This document shows positions 33,270 through 42,801 of a DNA stretch of 64,000 nt, in pieces (within the stretch, counting starts at the first letter, position 1; every line of letters begins with the position of its first letter). Under the pieces are notes generated by a model. That model saw nothing but the letters and a program-made list of their open reading frames with translations. It had not been told where the DNA came from and did not search any database. Source of the stretch: Nocardioides aromaticivorans (GTDB lineage Bacteria > Actinomycetota > Actinomycetes > Propionibacteriales > Nocardioidaceae). The DNA is taken from NCBI RefSeq assembly GCF_013408525.1, contig NZ_JACBZM010000001.1:2418001-2482000 (forward strand), given 5' to 3'. The position numbers were made by a program, and so were the translations under genes.

Positions 33270-33815
33270 GTGAGCACGCCCGACGTGGTCGTGGTCGACC
33301 ACCACGACTCCTACACGTGGAACCTGGTCCACCTCGTCGCGGAGGTCTCGGGGCGGCTGCCGACGGTGGTGCAGTGGGACGACCCGGTCGACCTGGCGGC
33401 GTACTCCCACATCGTGCTGTCCCCCGGGCCCGGGCACCCGGGCGAGTACCGCTGGGGCTTCGACGAGGGTCGGCCGACCCTGGGGGTGTGCCTCGGCCTG
33501 CAGGGGATGGTCGTCGCCTTCGGCGGCGAGGTCGGCCGCGTCGAGCCCGCGCACGGCACCGTCGAGCCGGTGACCCATGACGGGCGCGGGATCTTCGCCG
33601 GCGTACCCACCCCGTTGGACGCCGTGCGCTACCACTCCCTGGCAGCGGTCCGGTTGCCCGACGAGCTCGAGGCGACGGCGTGGGCGGCCGACGGCACCGT
33701 GATGGGCGCGCGCCACCGGTCGCTGCCCATCGAGGGCGTGCAGTTCCACCCCGAGTCGGTGCTCTCCGAGCACGGGGCGCGGCTGGTCGCCAACTTCCTC
33801 GCCATGGGACGCTGA
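33270..33815 (+). CDS. pabA: Glutamine amidotransferase, PabA/TrpG type
   Basis: 181 residues. A single class-I glutamine amidotransferase domain with the N-terminal VVVVDHHDSYTWNLVHL motif, the SPGPGHP oxyanion loop, the nucleophile in GVCLGLQGM and the H-x-E pair in VQFHPESVLSEHG. It supplies ammonia to the PabB-like protein encoded 15 bp downstream. The common CLGHQ reads CLGLQ here, a conservative change outside the triad. GTG start preceded by GAGGAGG. Confidence 0.85.
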   Translation: MSTPDVVVVDHHDSYTWNLVHLVAEVSGRLPTVVQWDDPVDLAAYSHIVLSPGPGHPGEYRWGFDEGRPTLGVCLGLQGMVVAFGGEVGRVEPAHGTVEPVTHDGRGIFAGVPTPLDAVRYHSLAAVRLPDELEATAWAADGTVMGARHRSLPIEGVQFHPESVLSEHGARLVANFLAMGR

Positions 33816-33830
33816 CCGGATGGTGTCCCG

Positions 33831-35075
33831 ATGGTGACCCAGGGCGACCCGGTCGAGGCGTTCGCCCGGCTGCAGGCGCGCCACGCCCGCTGCGTGTGGC
33901 TCGACGGCGGCGGTGCGCGCGACTGGTCGCGCCGGCGCTCGATCCTCGGCTGGCTCGACGACGACGACGTCTCCCTGTCGTACGACGCCGCCGCGCGCGA
34001 GGTGACCCGCCACGCCGGCGGCCGGTCGACCGTCGTGGGCGACGACCCGTTCACCGTGCTCGAGCAGGAGCTGGCCGACGGCCGCCCGAGCGACCAGTGG
34101 TTCGGCTACTTCGGGTACGCCGCCCGCCCCGACCTGCCGGCCGATCCCGATCCCGACCTGCCCGACGCGGTGTGGCTACGGCCCTCCCACCTGCGCGAGT
34201 ACGACCACCCGGTGCTGACCCCGGCGGCGACCGGCGCGCTCGGCGGCGCGCCCCTCGACGGGGTGCCGCCGACCTATGCCGCCGCCTTCGCGCAGGTCCA
34301 GGAGCACCTCCACGCCGGCAACTCCTACGAGGTCAACCTGACCTACCGCACGCGCACGCCGAGCACGCTGAGCCCCGCGGGGGCCTATCTCCGGCTCCGG
34401 TCGGCCAACCCGGCGCCGTACGCCGGCTTCCTGCAGCACGACGTGCCGGGCGCGCGCGCCTGGCTGCTGAGCTCCTCGCCCGAGCGCTACGCGCTGGTCA
34501 CCGAGGACCGCGTCCTCGAGACCAAGCCGATCAAGGGGACGACGGCGCGGGGCGCCACGCCCGCGGACGACGAGGCGGCCCGGGCGCACCTCGCGGCCGA
34601 CCCGAAGTTCCGCGCCGAGAACCTGATGATCGTCGACCTGCTCCGCAACGACCTCGCGATGGTCTGCGAGGTGGGCAGCGTCGAGGTGCCGGTGCTGATG
34701 GACGTCGAGTCCTACGCCTCGGTGCACCAGCTGGTCTCGACGGTGCGCGGCCGGCTCCGCGACGACGTCTCCACGGTCGGTGCGTTGCGGGCGCTCTTCC
34801 CCGCCGGGTCGATGACCGGCGCGCCGAAGCTGCGCACGATGGAGATCATCGGCGAGGTCGAGGCCACCCCGAGGGGTGCCTACAGCGGGGCGTTCGGCTG
34901 GATCTCCGGCGACGGGCGGGCCGACCTCGGTGTCGTGATCCGCACCCTCGTCACCGCGGGCGAGGACTACGTGCTCGGGACCGGCGGCGGGATCACGGTC
35001 GCCAGCGACGTGGACGAGGAGTGGGCGGAGACCGGCTGGAAGGCGGCGCGCCTGCTCGCGGCGGTCAGCCCGTAG
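33831..35075 (+). CDS. pabB: Aminodeoxychorismate synthase component I (PabB-like)
   Basis: 414 residues, a chorismate-binding domain with GYFGYAARP, AGNSYEVNLTYR, LSSSPERYALV, the PIKGTT motif whose lysine K235 distinguishes aminodeoxychorismate synthase from anthranilate synthase, and GAPKLRTMEII. With the upstream PabA it should make 4-amino-4-deoxychorismate for folate or a p-aminobenzoate-derived product. The last 11 bp overlap the convergent lipoprotein gene. No pabC lyase is found beside it. Confidence 0.85.
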   Translation: MVTQGDPVEAFARLQARHARCVWLDGGGARDWSRRRSILGWLDDDDVSLSYDAAAREVTRHAGGRSTVVGDDPFTVLEQELADGRPSDQWFGYFGYAARPDLPADPDPDLPDAVWLRPSHLREYDHPVLTPAATGALGGAPLDGVPPTYAAAFAQVQEHLHAGNSYEVNLTYRTRTPSTLSPAGAYLRLRSANPAPYAGFLQHDVPGARAWLLSSSPERYALVTEDRVLETKPIKGTTARGATPADDEAARAHLAADPKFRAENLMIVDLLRNDLAMVCEVGSVEVPVLMDVESYASVHQLVSTVRGRLRDDVSTVGALRALFPAGSMTGAPKLRTMEIIGEVEATPRGAYSGAFGWISGDGRADLGVVIRTLVTAGEDYVLGTGGGITVASDVDEEWAETGWKAARLLAAVSP

Positions 35076-35640
35076 GGCTGGCCGATGCCCGGCCGGCGTC
35101 CTTCGCGTCGGCGTGCTCCGCCAGCGCGGTCAGCGTGGCGGTCACGCCCCGCACGTCGCGCTCCTTGTCGAAGGGCGCGGGGTCGACGACGTTGACGACC
35201 TGGTAGAGGAACCCGGTCTGCACGAAGCCCGTGACGTAGAGCTGCTTCTCCACGACCGACACCACGATCCGGGCCGCGTCGGCGCCCTCGATCTCCGGCT
35301 CGCGGACGTCCGCGTCCTCGGGCTGGCCCATCTGCTTCCAGAGCTCGTCGAGCGTGCCGCCGTACTGCTGGTAGTTCGCCTGCACCACCGGCTCGCCCGA
35401 GGACTCCTCCGGCGCGAACCGGCAGTCCGGCGAGGTCGGCGTGCCGTCGTCCTCGGTGACCGTCGCCCCGAAGTGCTTCTTGATGAACGCCGCGTCCAGC
35501 GCGTCGCAGGGGTTCCACAGGGCCGGCGTCTCGCTCGGCAGGTCCGGCTTCGCCCCGGTCGCGCCGTCGTCGCCGCAGGCGGCCAGCGCCAAGGCGGGTA
35601 CGACGACCAGCGCGGCCGCGCTGCGCAGTGGATGGGTCAT
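35065..35640 (-). CDS. DUF3558-like lipoprotein
   Basis: 191 residues. A lipoprotein signal ends LALAAC with Cys22 as the lipidated residue, followed by an acidic linker and a globular domain with a conserved pair (NPCDALD...CRFAPEE), as in actinobacterial DUF3558-type lipoproteins. The start overlaps the histidine kinase stop (ATGA), so it is the third gene of the response regulator-kinase-lipoprotein operon. It may be a sensory accessory or an output of that two-component system. Confidence 0.75.
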   Translation of the reverse strand: MTHPLRSAAALVVVPALALAACGDDGATGAKPDLPSETPALWNPCDALDAAFIKKHFGATVTEDDGTPTSPDCRFAPEESSGEPVVQANYQQYGGTLDELWKQMGQPEDADVREPEIEGADAARIVVSVVEKQLYVTGFVQTGFLYQVVNVVDPAPFDKERDVRGVTATLTALAEHADAKDAGRASASPTG

Positions 35641-37052
35641 GAGGGGTTGTTCTCCCGTCCCGGCAGGCGCAGCACGAGCCGTGCGCCGCCGCTGGCGTTC
35701 TCGGTGGCGTGCACGGAGCCGGAGTGGCGCTCGGCGACCTGGCGCACGATCGCCAGGCCCAGCCCCGACCCGGGCATGGTGCGGGCGTCGGGGGAGCGCC
35801 AGAACCGGTCGAAGATCCGGGCGCGGTCGGCCTCGGCGATGCCGGGGCCCTGGTCATCGACGGTGAGCACGCCGTCGCTGAGCCGCACCGTCACCAGACC
35901 TCCCTCCGGGCTCCACTTCGCCGCGTTGTCGAGCAGGTTGGTCACCGCCCGCTCCAGCTCCGCATCCTCGCCGATCACCCACCACGGCCGCGTGAAGACC
36001 TCGAACGTGAGACCGGGCGCGCGGCGTCGTACCCGCTGGACGGCGTGGTCGACGACGTCGGCGAGGTCGACGGGCTCGACCTGGACCCGGATCGGCTCGT
36101 CGCGCGCGAGCGCGGTCAGGTCGCCGATCAGCGTCGTCAACTCCTGGATCTGGGCCTGGACGTCGTCGAGGAGCTCGTCGCGGGCGTCGGCCGGCAGGCT
36201 GACGGCCTGGTCGCCGCGGGCGCTCATCGAGAGCAGCTCGACGTTGGTGCGCAGGGCGGTGAGCGGGGTGCGCAGCTCGTGGCTGGCGTCGGCCACCAGC
36301 TGCCGCTGCCGGATCCGGCTCGCGTCGAGCGCGAGCAGCATGTGGTTGAACGCCGTCGCCAGGCGGGCGATCTCGTCGTCGCCCTCGACCGGCATCGGCG
36401 TGAAGTCCTCGGTGCGCGCGATGTCCTCGACCGAGTCGGTGAGGCGCCGCACCGGTCGCAGGCCGTTGCTCGCGACGGTCCAGCCGGCCAGGCCGGCCAC
36501 CAGGACGCCGAAGATCCCGAACGCGAGGGTCACCCAGCCGAGCCGCGCGAGGGTGCGGTCCTGGTCCTCCAGGGGCTGGGCGATGACGAGCGCGATGCCG
36601 TTCTGCTTCGTCGGTACGGCGACCACGCGGTAGCGCTCGCCCGCGATGGAGATCGTGCGCAGGCTCTGGTCCTCGTGGCCCCGGGCGACCTCGATCTCGG
36701 GCTGCCCGAACTCGATCGTCGGACCCCGGTCGAGGATGGCCGGGGTGCCCTCGTAGTCGACGAACGCGATCCGCACGTCACCGGCACCCAGCGCCCACGA
36801 GGGGATGCCGGCCGACCCGGCGCTGAGCAGGCTGTTGGACCCGGCGGCCTTCTCGGCGCGGTCGACGAGCGCGTTGTCGAGCGTGTCCTGCATCTGCACC
36901 CGGGCGGTGAGGTAGGCGCCGACCGCCACCAGGGCCACGGACATGCCGACGGCCATCGTGGTCAGCCAGATCACCCGGCTCGCCAGTGAGCGCCGGTAGT
37001 GCCAGCGTCCGTCCGACCCCTGTCCGAGCGCCGGGCCCTTCGCCTCGCTCAC
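35637..37052 (-). CDS. Sensor histidine kinase (MprB/OmpR-partner type)
   Basis: 471 residues. Two membrane helices (about residues 26-50 and 170-193) flank an extracytoplasmic sensor. A HAMP linker, the phosphoacceptor H258 in DASHELRTPL and the N/G boxes NLLDNAAKWSP, DQGPGI and GSGLGLAIV follow. It autophosphorylates and passes phosphate to the regulator encoded just upstream. It is coupled by ATGA overlap to a lipoprotein gene. The signal sensed is unknown; architecture resembles mycobacterial MprB. Confidence 0.9.
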   Translation of the reverse strand: MSEAKGPALGQGSDGRWHYRRSLASRVIWLTTMAVGMSVALVAVGAYLTARVQMQDTLDNALVDRAEKAAGSNSLLSAGSAGIPSWALGAGDVRIAFVDYEGTPAILDRGPTIEFGQPEIEVARGHEDQSLRTISIAGERYRVVAVPTKQNGIALVIAQPLEDQDRTLARLGWVTLAFGIFGVLVAGLAGWTVASNGLRPVRRLTDSVEDIARTEDFTPMPVEGDDEIARLATAFNHMLLALDASRIRQRQLVADASHELRTPLTALRTNVELLSMSARGDQAVSLPADARDELLDDVQAQIQELTTLIGDLTALARDEPIRVQVEPVDLADVVDHAVQRVRRRAPGLTFEVFTRPWWVIGEDAELERAVTNLLDNAAKWSPEGGLVTVRLSDGVLTVDDQGPGIAEADRARIFDRFWRSPDARTMPGSGLGLAIVRQVAERHSGSVHATENASGGARLVLRLPGRENNPS

Positions 37053-37070
37053 GCCCCGCTCACGCCTCGA

Positions 37071-37784
37071 TCACGACGACTCGGGGGCGCGGAGGACGTA
37101 CCCGATGCCGCGCACGGTGTGGATCAGCCGGGGCTCGTCCTCGGCCTCGGTCTTGCGGCGGAGGTAGCCGACGTAGACCTCCAGCGAGTTGGCGGTCGTG
37201 GGGAAGTCGTAGCCCCAGACCTCCTCGAGGATGAAGCTGCGGTCGAGCACGCGGCGCGGCCGGCGCAGGAACATCTCGAGCAGGGTGAACTCCGTGCGGG
37301 TGAGCTCGATGTGGCGGGTCCCGCGCACCACCTCGCGGGTGGTGACGTTCATGGTCAGGTCGGCGAACGAGAGCACCTCCTCCTCGCCGTCCGCCTCCAC
37401 GGGCGAGACCCGGCGCAGCAGCGCCCGCAGCCGGGCCAGCAGCTCCTCCAGCGCGAACGGCTTCGTGAGGTAGTCGTCGGCGCCCGCGTCGAGGCCCTCC
37501 ACCCGGTCGCCGACCGCGTCGCGCGCGGTCAGCACGATGACGGGGACGTCGTTGCCGGCCGCCCGCAGCGCGCGGGTGGCCTCGAGCCCGTCGAGCTTCG
37601 GCATCATCACGTCCATCACCACGACGTCGGGCGCGATGGCGCCGATCCCCGCGAGGGCCTCGGCCCCGTCGGAGGCCAGGTGGACGTCGTACCCGTTGAA
37701 GGCGAGGGAGCGCCGCAGCGACTCACGGACCGCGCGGTCGTCGTCGACGACGAGGACACGGGCGGGCGCAGCAGTACCGGACAC
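37071..37784 (-). CDS. OmpR-family response regulator
   Basis: 237 residues. A receiver domain with the phosphorylation site D58 in VVMDVMMPK and the conserved lysine in YLTKPF, then a winged-helix DNA-binding domain ([34 protein letters not shown]). GTG start. It lies 18 bp before the sensor kinase in the same direction and forms a typical two-component pair, closest in style to MprA. Confidence 0.9.
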   Translation of the reverse strand: MSGTAAPARVLVVDDDRAVRESLRRSLAFNGYDVHLASDGAEALAGIGAIAPDVVVMDVMMPKLDGLEATRALRAAGNDVPVIVLTARDAVGDRVEGLDAGADDYLTKPFALEELLARLRALLRRVSPVEADGEEEVLSFADLTMNVTTREVVRGTRHIELTRTEFTLLEMFLRRPRRVLDRSFILEEVWGYDFPTTANSLEVYVGYLRRKTEAEDEPRLIHTVRGIGYVLRAPESS

Positions 37785-37847
37785 GACCCCATCATGGCCG
37801 ATCGGCCTGAGCAGCGGCTGAGAGCGCGCGGCAGGGCCGGTGGCGGG

Positions 37848-39206
37848 TCAGGTGATGTCGTCGGGGCAGTTGCGCGGCCGCGGGGTGGTCTGCAGGCAGT
37901 AGGCGTGGCTCGGGAGCGGCGGCGTCGGGTCCGGGCGCGGCAGCTGGAGGCGCCGGTCCTCGGCGATCTCGAGGAGCTGGTTGGCGCTCATCGCCACCTG
38001 GCTGCGGAACTGCGCGAGCGTCAGCCGGGCCGCGGGGTCGTCCAGGCGCTCGCCGACGATGACCTGGGGGATGCCCTTGTCGATGTCGGAGGGGATCGCG
38101 ACGTTGTGCGAGGCGATGTCTGCGCCGGGGTAGCGATACCAGTACTCGAACGCGGCGCGCCCGTCACTGGTCGTCAGCTCGTTGCACTCGGTCTCGAAGT
38201 CGTCGCCGGACGTGAAGCTGTCGCAGGACCAGTCGAAGAACTTCCCCGCGTCGGACGGCTCGTGCTCGACCGAGATCGTGAAGGTCCGGTTGGTGGCCTC
38301 GGTGCGCACCGTCCACGACGTGGCGTCGTCGCGCTCGCCGACGGCGAGCTCGCGCGGGAAGCCGCTCTCGAGGTTGTCCGGGGCGACGCTCCAGGACTGG
38401 GCGGAGACCGACGGAGCGCCCCCACCGGGGAAGGACTCCGTCGCCACCGTGGTGAGCAGGGTCGCGATGGCGACCGGGTCCGCGTCGTCGAGCAGCCCGT
38501 CGGAGCCGCGGTCGGCGCCACCCGTGGCGGTCCCCTCGGAGGTCACGATCGCGATGGTCGGGTCGTCGACCGTCCTCGCCCGGGGCGGGTCGTCGGTGAG
38601 CACCACCGCGGCGACGATGCCGCCCGCGATGACGACGACGGCGAGCAGCACGGCCCCGACGACCCGTCCGGTACGACGGCGGGCGGGCGCCTGCGCGCCC
38701 GGGGGAGCCCAGGCGGGAGGAGCCGCGAGCGGGACGACCGGCGGTGGGCCGGCGGCGGGCGCGGCGGTCGGTCGCGGCGCGGTCGGCGGAGTGGCCGGGG
38801 TGGGCGGAGTCCGTGGCAGCGGGGGCGGCGGTGGCGACACCGGCGGCGCCGCCGTGTCCGGCGCTGCCTGCGCGTCGAGCACGTGACGGTCCACGGCACC
38901 CACGGCGTACCCGAGCAGGGCGACCGCCCACCGGCTCGGCCCGGCGTCGGTCGCCGCCCGGTCGCGGGCCAGCTGGTCGCCCGAGGCGATCACCGCACGG
39001 GCCGGGTCGCCGCCGTGCGCGATGTCGCGCAGCAGTCGCGCCAACGCGCCCTGCCGGACGGCGTCGACCAGCAGGTTCAGCACGCCGCGGCTCGCGGCCT
39101 CGGGCGAGACGTAGTCGTCGAGCGCCGCGCCGAAGCTGGTCGCGTCGTCGAGCACGCCGCGCCCGGCGTGCGCGACCAGGGCGGTCAGTTCGTCAGCGAG
39201 GGCCAC
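37848..39206 (-). CDS. Hypothetical membrane protein with Pro-rich linker and extracellular domain
   Basis: 452 residues, GTG start. A cytoplasmic helical N-terminal region of about 115 residues is followed by a Pro/Ala-rich linker (about 120-170), one transmembrane helix (GAVLLAVVVIAGGIVAAVVL, about 185-205) and an extracytoplasmic domain with several cysteines (WSCDSFTSG, ETECNEL, HAYCLQT, PRNCPDD) that may form disulfides. No family is recognised. It is separate from the two-component operon by 63 bp and shows no clear partner. Confidence 0.65.
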   Translation of the reverse strand: MALADELTALVAHAGRGVLDDATSFGAALDDYVSPEAASRGVLNLLVDAVRQGALARLLRDIAHGGDPARAVIASGDQLARDRAATDAGPSRWAVALLGYAVGAVDRHVLDAQAAPDTAAPPVSPPPPPLPRTPPTPATPPTAPRPTAAPAAGPPPVVPLAAPPAWAPPGAQAPARRRTGRVVGAVLLAVVVIAGGIVAAVVLTDDPPRARTVDDPTIAIVTSEGTATGGADRGSDGLLDDADPVAIATLLTTVATESFPGGGAPSVSAQSWSVAPDNLESGFPRELAVGERDDATSWTVRTEATNRTFTISVEHEPSDAGKFFDWSCDSFTSGDDFETECNELTTSDGRAAFEYWYRYPGADIASHNVAIPSDIDKGIPQVIVGERLDDPAARLTLAQFRSQVAMSANQLLEIAEDRRLQLPRPDPTPPLPSHAYCLQTTPRPRNCPDDIT

Positions 39207-39231
39207 CGCGTCAGTCTTGCACCGCGAGCGC

Positions 39232-40098
39232 TCAGACGTAGCGGGAGGCGACCCGGGCCGCGCGGGCGGCGTACTGGCCGCCGAAGAGGCAGGCGTGCAC
39301 CAGCAGCGGGAAGAGCTGGTGGAAGCCGAGCCGGTCCTCCCAGCCGTCGGCGAGCGGCGCGGCCTCGTCGTACGCCGCCATCACCTGGGGCAGCTGGGGG
39401 AGGCCGAAGAGGGCCAGCATCGCGAGGTCGACCTCGCGGTGGCCGCCGTACACCGCCGGGTCGATGACGACGACCCGGTCGTCGCCGGCCCACAGGACGT
39501 TGCCGTTCCAGAGGTCGCCGTGGAGCCGTGCGGGCGGCTCCTGGGGGACGATCTCGGCGCCCTTCGCGACGGCGGCCTCGATCGTCGCGGCGTCCTCGGC
39601 CGTGACCATGTCCTTGTCGCGCAGCACCTTGAGGTACGGCGCGATCCGGCGCTCCGCCCAGAACTCGGCCCACGTGGGGAGGGCCCTGTTGAGCAGCGGC
39701 AGGCGCCCGATGTAGCCGTCGTCGGCGGCGCCGAAGCCGTCGGCCCCGGACCGGTGCGTCGCGGCGAGCGCGCGCCCGAAGGCACCCGCGGCCTCGGCCC
39801 CGGGACGGGCGGACTCGACCCAGCCGAGGATCAGCACGTCGTGGTCGACCGCGAGCACCTCGGGGGTGGCGACACCGCCGTCCGGGGTGGCCTCGGCCAG
39901 CCAGCGCAGGCCCGCGGCCTCCCGCTCGAAGAAGTGCGGCGGGGCGGCGGTCAGCGTCTTCAGGAAGGCGGTGCGGCCGTTGGAGAGGCGCAGCTTGACC
40001 GCGGTGGCGATGTCACCGCCGGCGACGGGCGCGGTCGCGACGACCGCCGAGCCGAGCAGCTGCTCGGCCCGCCCGGCGACGACCGGCTGCCTCGCCAT
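39232..40098 (-). CDS. Fructosamine kinase family protein
   Basis: 288 residues with an aminoglycoside-phosphotransferase/fructosamine-3-kinase fold. The N-lobe carries AVKLRLSNGRTAFLKT, and the catalytic loop RLHGDLWNGNVLW and metal-binding VIDPAVYGGHREVDLAM are intact. It probably phosphorylates ketoamines (glycated amines), a repair or salvage activity. ATG start, single gene, 9 bp before the end of the next upstream gene on the same strand. Confidence 0.87.
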   Translation of the reverse strand: MARQPVVAGRAEQLLGSAVVATAPVAGGDIATAVKLRLSNGRTAFLKTLTAAPPHFFEREAAGLRWLAEATPDGGVATPEVLAVDHDVLILGWVESARPGAEAAGAFGRALAATHRSGADGFGAADDGYIGRLPLLNRALPTWAEFWAERRIAPYLKVLRDKDMVTAEDAATIEAAVAKGAEIVPQEPPARLHGDLWNGNVLWAGDDRVVVIDPAVYGGHREVDLAMLALFGLPQLPQVMAAYDEAAPLADGWEDRLGFHQLFPLLVHACLFGGQYAARAARVASRYV

Positions 40099-40107
40099 GG
40101 GCTCGGG

Positions 40108-40572
40108 TCAGGCCCGGTCGAGCGTCTTGGCGAGGTCGGTCTGGGCTGCGGCGGCCTGGTGGGCCCCCTGACCCTTCAGGGCGCGCGGGATCTCCTTGCC
40201 CTGCTCGATCGCGCGCTCCGGTGCCTTCACCTTCTTGAAGCTGCGCACCGCGAGGAACAGCAGCAGCAGCGCCAGCAGCACGTAGGCGCCGAAGACGATC
40301 AGGAAGGCCCAGTGCAGGTCGAGTCCCGAGCCGTTCCAGTGGATCAGGTAGGCGAACGCCACCGACAGCATGATCACGGCGAGCAGCAGCAGGAACAGCG
40401 CCGCGCCGACGAGGCCCAGGCCGACACCGCCCGCGGTGACGCTGACCTTCAACTCCGCCTTGGCGAGCTGGATCTCCTTGCGCATGATCGTGGAGAGGTC
40501 GGTCTGCGCGTCCTTGATGAGGCGCCCGATGGTCGGCTCTTCACCGTTGACAGTGCGCGGTTCGATGGCCAT
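40108..40572 (-). CDS. Actinobacterial holin-X family membrane protein
   Basis: 154 residues with an acidic-basic N-terminal helix (IGRLIKDAQTDLSTIMRKEIQLAKAELK), two hydrophobic helices and a basic tail. This is the pattern of the holin superfamily III/phage-holin-like proteins found as single genes in most actinobacteria. No phage genes are nearby, so a lytic role is unlikely. ATG start with TAAGGT 7 nt upstream on its strand, a possible leaderless promoter. Confidence 0.8.
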   Translation of the reverse strand: MAIEPRTVNGEEPTIGRLIKDAQTDLSTIMRKEIQLAKAELKVSVTAGGVGLGLVGAALFLLLLAVIMLSVAFAYLIHWNGSGLDLHWAFLIVFGAYVLLALLLLFLAVRSFKKVKAPERAIEQGKEIPRALKGQGAHQAAAAQTDLAKTLDRA

Positions 40573-40675
40573 GCGGCCGACCTTACCGATACCGATAGGC
40601 TGGCTGTAGGTGAGCCGGGAAGTCTGGTCGGCAGGCGAACGCCCCTGCCCGGACGACCCCGACGGAGAGATCCCC

Positions 40676-42094
40676 GTGACCGAACCGCCTTCCGCCCCCG
40701 ACGAGCTGTGGCGCCGAGGCCCCGTCTGGACCGCCAGCGACCGCCCGTTGGCGCGCTATGTCGCCCGCCCGATCCGCGAGTTCCTGCACGTCGAGTCGGC
40801 GGGTTCGCTGCTGCTGCTCGCCGCCACGGTGGCCGCCCTGCTGTGGGTGAACCTCGGGATCAGCGGATGGGCCGAGGGCTACGACCACTTCTGGCACACC
40901 CCGCTCGCGCTGGAGGTCGGCGACTGGCGGATGGAGGAGTCGCTCCAGCACTGGGTCAACGACGGCCTGATGACGATCTTCTTCTTCGTCGTCGGCCTCG
41001 AGATCAAGTACGAGCTGGTCCACGGCGACCTCCGCGACCCCCGCACCGCCGCGCTCCCGATCGTCGCGGCCGTCGGCGGGATGGCCGTCCCCGCCCTGCT
41101 GTACGCCGCCATCGTGGGCGGCGGGCCGGACGGGGCGGGCGCCGGCTGGGGGATCCCGATGGCGACCGACATCGCGTTCGCCGTCGGTGTGCTCGGTGTG
41201 CTCGGCGACCGGGTGCCGTCGGCGGCGCGCCTGTTCCTGCTGACCCTCGCCATCGTCGACGACATCGGCGCGATCCTGGTCATCGCGGTCTTCTACACCG
41301 ACGACCTCGCGCTCGGCTGGCTCGCCGTCGCGCTCGGCCTCCTCGCGGTGATGGCCGTGCTCCGGGCCGCCCGCGTGTGGGCGGTCCCGGTCTACGTCGT
41401 GCTCGGCGTCGCCACCTGGTTCGCGCTGCTGGAGTCGGGCGTGCACGCGACCCTCGCCGGTGTCGCGATCGGCCTGCTCACCCCGGCCGTCGCGCTGCTG
41501 CGACCCGACGTCGCGACCGGCTTCGCCGCCGATGCGCTGCGCGACAACGAGCTCGACGCGGACGAGCTGCACCGGCTGCGCTTCCTGGTGGGCGAGTCGG
41601 TGCCGATGGTCGAGCGTCTCCAGGCGCGGCTGCACCCCCTGTCGTCGTACGTCGTGCTGCCGGTGTTCGCGCTCGCGAACGCCGGTGTCGCGCTCGACGG
41701 GTTCGGCGACGCCGTGACCTCGGCGGTCGGCCTCGGGATCGGTGTCGGACTGGTCGTCGGGAAGCCGCTGGGCATCGTGCTGGCCTGCTTCCTCGCGATC
41801 CGGCTCGGGGTCGGCCGGATGCCGGCGGAGACGACCTGGGCCCACCTGCTCGGCGTCGGCGCCGTCGCCGGCATCGGCTTCACGGTGTCGCTCTTCATCG
41901 CCGGCCTGTCGTTCCCCGGCTCCGCGGCGCTGACCGACGAGGCGAAGGTCGGGATCCTGCTCGCGTCCGTGCTCGCCGCGGTGGTCGGCGTCCTCGTGCT
42001 GCTGCTCGCGACGCGGCGCTCAGGTCAGAACGGCACCTCGGTCGCGAGCAGCCCCGACCCCTCGCCGCGGCCCGAGAGCACCCGGCAGAACTGA
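40676..42094 (+). CDS. nhaA: Na+/H+ antiporter NhaA
   Basis: 472 residues from the GTG preceded by GGAGAG at 6 nt; an upstream GTG at 40610 would add 22 residues but lacks a site. The NhaA pattern is plain: VNDGLMTIFFFVVGLEIKYELVHGDL, MATDIAFAVGVL with the paired ion-binding aspartates nearby (ATDIAF, TLAIVDDIGAILVIA), and GIGFTVSLFIAGL. It exchanges sodium for protons across the membrane. The 3' end overlaps the convergent isomerase gene by 70 bp. The C-terminal tail is short. Confidence 0.92.
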   Translation: MTEPPSAPDELWRRGPVWTASDRPLARYVARPIREFLHVESAGSLLLLAATVAALLWVNLGISGWAEGYDHFWHTPLALEVGDWRMEESLQHWVNDGLMTIFFFVVGLEIKYELVHGDLRDPRTAALPIVAAVGGMAVPALLYAAIVGGGPDGAGAGWGIPMATDIAFAVGVLGVLGDRVPSAARLFLLTLAIVDDIGAILVIAVFYTDDLALGWLAVALGLLAVMAVLRAARVWAVPVYVVLGVATWFALLESGVHATLAGVAIGLLTPAVALLRPDVATGFAADALRDNELDADELHRLRFLVGESVPMVERLQARLHPLSSYVVLPVFALANAGVALDGFGDAVTSAVGLGIGVGLVVGKPLGIVLACFLAIRLGVGRMPAETTWAHLLGVGAVAGIGFTVSLFIAGLSFPGSAALTDEAKVGILLASVLAAVVGVLVLLLATRRSGQNGTSVASSPDPSPRPESTRQN

Positions 42095-42801
42095 ACCGCG
42101 TCCATCTCGATCGTCTCGCCGCCCGTGCCGGCGCCCCACTCGCCGCCGGCCGGGCCGGTGAGGACCAGCCGGTACGGCTGGAGGTGGCGCCCGGCCCACT
42201 CGGCCACGACGTCGGCGACGATGGCGCCGTCGTGGTCGGGGGTCAGGACCATCGCGGTGCCGGTGGCCTCGGCGAGGTCGCTGCGGTGCATCCAGGTGTC
42301 GCGGGTCAGGATCACGTCGACCAGGAAGCCGAGCGCCCAGTGCTCGTCGACCCCCTGCACCGTCTGGGGGACCCCCATGTCGCGGCGTCGTACGAACGAC
42401 GGCGTCATCCGGCGGCCGCGGGCTGCGCGCGGTCCCACCTTGCGCATGTCGTCGGTGAGCCGGGCGGGTGTGTGGTCGGCGCGCTCGCGCACCTGGACGT
42501 CGGTGAGGGCGTCGATGAACGCGATGCCCTTCGCCGCGGCGTCCGCCCCCGCGATCCGGCGCTGACGGGCGCCCTCCCGGAGGCCCGCCGCCATCTCGGC
42601 CATGCCGACCACGTGGGCGGTCAGCTGCCGCACGTCCCACAGGGTGCAGGCGGTCGGGCGGGTCCATGCCGCGGCGTCGAGGCCGGCGACGGTGTCGGCG
42701 AAGCGGGCGTACTCGTCGGCCGCGAGGGTCATGGCCGTCCGGTGGTCGAGGGCCGGGCGGCGCAGCGGCCGGCGGTTCTGGTCCTTCATGGTGGTGCTCA
42801 T
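42025..42801 (-). CDS. Maleylpyruvate isomerase N-terminal-domain/DinB-like protein
   Basis: 258 residues. A four-helix DinB/mycothiol-dependent maleylpyruvate isomerase-like domain (TACTLWDVRQLTAHVVGMAEM, DEHWALGFLVDVILTRDTWMHRSDLA) with His residues at the metal-site positions is followed by a C-terminal sterol-carrier-like region. It may be a mycothiol-dependent transferase. The start overlaps the TetR stop (ATGA), so it is the likely target of that regulator. The 3' 70 bp overlap the end of nhaA. Confidence 0.78.
   Translation of the reverse strand: MSTTMKDQNRRPLRRPALDHRTAMTLAADEYARFADTVAGLDAAAWTRPTACTLWDVRQLTAHVVGMAEMAAGLREGARQRRIAGADAAAKGIAFIDALTDVQVRERADHTPARLTDDMRKVGPRAARGRRMTPSFVRRRDMGVPQTVQGVDEHWALGFLVDVILTRDTWMHRSDLAEATGTAMVLTPDHDGAIVADVVAEWAGRHLQPYRLVLTGPAGGEWGAGTGGETIEMDAVQFCRVLSGRGEGSGLLATEVPF

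Noticed and set aside
40108..40572. Prophage remnant because of the holin-like gene
   Set aside because: Holin-X proteins are single chromosomal genes in many actinobacteria, and no other phage genes are nearby.
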